NCBI RefSeq assembly: GCF_000621505.1
Contig: NZ_JHYD01000054.1
Coordinates: 1-35,550 of the forward strand
Length of the DNA: 35,550 bases
From: Ruminiclostridium cellobioparum DSM 1351 = ATCC 15832
Lineage (GTDB): Bacteria > Bacillota > Clostridia > Acetivibrionales > DSM-1351
Direction: 5' to 3'
In this document: in pieces, positions 35,401 to 35,550 of the stretch
Position numbering within the stretch: the stretch's first letter is position 1
How the letters are laid out: every line of letters begins with the position of its first letter
The notes under the pieces: generated by a model
The model's database searches: none
Seen by the model: the letters and a program-made list of their open reading frames with translations, nothing else
Told to the model about the DNA's origin: nothing
Position numbers and translations under genes: made by a program

Positions 35401-35550
35401 AGTCAATAATAAAGGTGCCTATATTAAAGATGTAATAGGTGGAAATATAACTGACAAGAATAGCCAGAAAGGAATTAATGCAACAAATTATGGAGAGATA
35501 CATTATATTCAAACTGGAGCTTATAGCACGAATGAAGTGTTTAACTATGG
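26411..35550 (+). CDS. Giant secreted RHS/YD-repeat protein, 3' end outside the window
   Basis: One frame stays open from TTG 26411 to the window edge (3,046 full codons, no stop), so the gene is partial. TTG is supported by AAGGGGGA (26396-26403) 7 nt upstream. Residues 1-32 are a signal peptide (KNIKKILKPIVVLITLIVTS...TYAT). Residues about 60-90 (SPQSGDITLSQTDYVLTGINGLDLEI) are the N-terminal motif of RHS proteins. Dozens of YD repeats (Y-x-Y-D-x-x-G-N-x) then fill most of the length, ending with the RHS core motif (GLYYLRARYYDPYLGRF...NDPIQYVDPSG, to about residue 2822). Such cores form a shell around a C-terminal toxin in polymorphic toxin systems. Here the tip starts with a polar region (about 2840-2955) and Asn-Tyr-Gly repeats; any toxin domain and immunity gene lie beyond the window. 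Confidence 0.93.
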   Translation, partial: MKNIKKILKPIVVLITLIVTSIISMQGTYATTLEEQMNNLIGPKQQYNTMLSPAYLRNNVSEESISPQSGDITLSQTDYVLTGINGLDLEIKRMYRSGTSNVQNMKAEYQNGVWVDQVYSDNNTSSFYEDRYDLGVGMRFSFPAIEAKSNSDGSSYKFLHTEAGDVYRLTGPEKVDGVNTYEPENQTIKDVTVKENKDFSNGQTDGTSFYVMENKTGKKTYFAEDGRVLGIVDRYGNKITFEYKAQTYTIDGIAKTKKLISKIIDTMGREVTLEYKEDQNFTVGAIENNKYSLEDSWKESQNPDTVNSGDLKGKFQVIVNLPGGEKIIYDKSAVLVSSSKHVVRTRLQRVYDVDGKPKYHYWYDQPSLGFTYTNGTNYKAYNRYENLTQIDYCRTNRVERFTYNTYTKGLADSGSMEYRKIFEKKELAKTGYDNTQSNFLDRFQFDVKDRIEYKYTNEADGYGFSGYKANDDAYLKDTYKYFSEKKLSNGTVIKYTYNGIHEQVNSEETGTDHKIVSTTEFDEMKFPKKIESITTGFENGKVKGQPVKKTENYRYDMYGNLTNYTGPIANRDDKGYPADNENTVVYTYAYDKFHVLQSKTWKLDKNTTSQVIYTIDDKGNVTREESVHTSDKDLWNIAEYEYDKYGNMTKKTVHSDGNDQVTNYEYGIDIDGVNQKGAYLTKQYGTANGVEISKRYSYDFNTGNMKAELDGKGNRISYEYDTLSRLQKITYPDNTIKQYTYNDFKLQNRQIEYIDQSGEKFRYTYDIFGNQLNHSVYDKEAWHTLLADEYDALGNKIKETDSNGNSVKFTYNSENSLVKKDYYEKDSAKKESLTLDYTYGADADTKLLMLLTDEDGYTKRLHYDIAGKLIKSEQTPDKTSYYSASYAYDYVGNVVSQTDAKGNTAKYSYDDLGRVVSKTDALNNETRYTYTSFGQVETIEEPGGRTTKYIYDSIGRIVEERVFDKSAADSCVYKKYTYDENNNVTSISQGKVDKDTDTLAAFMEYAYNSMDRVTDEYSKIDSVKKSHTRYSYDNKGNKTGITQYINESGSSAIGFVYEYNFADKVTREEGIMSDVISPAQIENHGNFIRKFSYDYEGNVLSQEIYNGAGFEKTTYGYDHRNRLITKIEPFTKEGAVRTTSYSYDKRGNLASETLNRSGVDCTTQYQYNGMGGVAAKIDPMGYVSKYLYDENGSLIKEIDPRFSAQDSTNAPGTVYEYDALNRLKKVSVFDGSESIVISYKEYDGRGNIIKEADGEGYNKDNPTASFGNTYVYDAYNNVLQYTSAQTFKDNKNNGTDNYSRKYTYDASGRVLSETDAYGNRTQNIYFLNGLLKQTIYADNTSEGYEYDLTGNTQVIKTDKLNNRTVTYRNLFGKVYRTDNPDNTYETYEYSPKGELASSVDRAGNARYFEYDLSGNLTAEKDYVKSDSTYDYYKLVKSKYDEAGNILSSETFEYKTAKASMAGQETSMGDRAVYTYDKNGRTTKVSGPAGQETINEYDKKGNLATKREKVDTDNYKVTRYIYDVQSRPITQAVLVDTSDVEHNYLRNAEFDNEYTAKVKAKTAYTYYQDGQLKTKTDAYGNTTQFKYDLDKRVKEKINALNKTTSYNYDLNGNLLEEKNAAGISMYYEYDSMNRLIRRKAPAAGGGQAVTRYIYDEMGNLKKQIQPNFYEGNKDTAGLAETMKGTSYAYDSMNRRTTTVSPEDSTLEYLKYDANGNIVKRVDGLRFNVDIEASAGTSYEYDALGRAIKTTNALQSSKTYEYDILGNLTRATDERGSSTLYKYNADGTLAKAIFADTGSVEYTYDRLGRKISLTDQRGNTTTYSYNSFGSIKAETDCYGNSMEYMADLLGNIVALKDKRGSITYITYDAENRVVSKRIPFEKDSGGSVLYTIENYVYDEIGNVITREITGTKDKLSAKKTTYTYYDNNLVNTVTDSSGAYTRAYYDKNGNRIKIESLRSEGIFDIQKFEYDSQDRVIKEIKLVSEEDIHNAAGMPNLDSLKDGEYPGKLMLITAYEYDILGNKTKVISPMAFGCKEDDTQNRANYTTEYSYDLLNRLEMTTRKYDGRNVFTQYTYDAAGNMLAVKNERGYTTVYAYDGLNRVETITDAKNNQYRYAYDLSGNKLSETNAKGYTMTYDYDKLNRLQTVTDAYNKVISRKVYDANGNIIKEIDAEGYQSAGDDESRYGTIYTYNLANMIVSYSTPEAAEKNKISIKYTYNQYGEVIKQTDGLGSTISYEYDAAGNLTKVTDALGTVTKYSYDKQGNKLTMTDGRGKLTRYAYIAFGNLKSVINADNQTQTYKYDLEGNTVCVTDKNGNNTLYTYDNRGLLLQRKVAETGDSITYAYDETGNRSSMTDESGTSIYYYDENNRLTGIQKGGNTQISYAYDQTGNIVKVTDLKGNTVEYTYDKSSRLETVTWGGKTTTYSYDDNGRRSSITYVGGVSESYSYDRDNRLITLTNMKPNGGRLSEFSYTYDLAGRQITKTDLYGTTDYEYDKAGRITKVATPGKTTVYSYDKAGNRVSQNETYTSLQPSDYVDESTGKEIQYILKKSDYTYSNTNQLLKLVERMFDENNKEIARKTTKYSYDSNGNQLKQSISHSLPNNTGLRPKTTGTAYGDNVSNTIDKLVEKTSYTYDGFNRLKKTETVKAGIRTTVDFTYNGDDLRVSKTVKKSDRGYQAEVTNYLYDRQNVILETNASNNIKARYVKGTNYIAKADAAGKESYFLYNGHGDVVQTVDAAGTVENQYDYDIWGNPTLTVETTSNAIRYTGEFYDQETGLYYLRARYYDPYLGRFTTEDSYWGEDNNPLSLNLYTYCENDPIQYVDPSGHTTDWEIDWFMGKQGDPSEYKNGMRVTKSSSSSSGSTVTLSDVADATTWSKGSSKATFSFNGTQQDLYVENGKAYDSWGNVRGTIENGHIVVTNKEFNNMFGNSTGSVSNTTTVNVKQGDHVTSASTYAGSNVTINNYGIMDTITTGKNSSLTLNNYGTVKNEVRLGENATAVIVNNKGAYIKDVIGGNITDKNSQKGINATNYGEIHYIQTGAYSTNEVFNY
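35273..35550 (+). repeat. Asn-Asn-Tyr-Gly beta-repeat region in the RHS tip
   Basis: After the RHS core the frame contains VTINNYG (codons 35279-35296 region), LTLNNYG, AVIVNNKG, INATNYG and EVFNYG, spaced 19, 21, 26 and 19 residues apart. The pattern of a short beta-strand plus N-N-Y-G turn is like right-handed parallel beta-helix coils. It continues to the window edge. The composition is richer in A/T and Asn than the core, as usual for exchangeable RHS tips. Confidence 0.6.

Overview
This window looks like the chromosome of a low-GC, spore-forming, probably cellulolytic clostridium of the Ruminiclostridium/Acetivibrio type. The evidence is the AT-rich sequence with strong AGGAGG-type ribosome sites, a germination protease gene (gpr), surface-layer (SLH) domains, a family-3 carbohydrate-binding module (CBM3) and cohesin-like domains. 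The genus is an inference; no rRNA or other marker is present.

Left part (1-10.7 kb) is a mix of ordinary genes. In order: a YnfA-family membrane protein, a GNAT acetyltransferase, a repeat-containing remnant of a His/Cys/Pro-rich small protein, a uracil-DNA-glycosylase-like protein with its own promoter and palindromic operator candidate, a SnoaL-like protein and a DUF3788 protein. Facing these is a MATE exporter. Then come hemW, a 275-bp two-armed inverted-repeat element (MITE-like) between the convergent ends of hemW and rpsT, rpsT with a clear promoter and terminator on the minus strand, gpr, an M50-type membrane metalloprotease and a divergent NAD-dependent DNA ligase (ligA).

Right part (10.8-35.55 kb) is a run of seven same-strand genes for exported proteins. 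No clear intrinsic terminator separates them, although a terminator-like hairpin lies just before the last gene. They are an SLH-anchored surface protein; a CBM3 + nine FN3 + cohesin-like protein; two tandem paralogues (unique N-terminal modules, Ig/FN3 domains, cohesin-like end) whose last 1.5 kb is nearly identical; two membrane-anchored helical proteins; and a giant RHS/YD-repeat protein (more than 3,046 codons). The RHS gene is cut by the window end inside its variable tip, which starts as a short Asn-Asn-Tyr-Gly repeat region. My working model is one cell-surface system: an SLH wall anchor, long FN3 stalks with carbohydrate-binding or cohesin-like ends, membrane-anchored accessory proteins, and an exported RHS polymorphic-toxin-like effector. 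The neighbourhood and domains are seen; the joint function is inference.

Regulatory structure of note: two mutually exclusive hairpins directly in front of the RHS ribosome-binding site, a 25-codon leader ORF overlapping a large hairpin before the first helical gene, and a 28-bp imperfect palindrome over the promoter of the glycosylase-like gene. No tRNA, rRNA, CRISPR array or transposase gene was seen.
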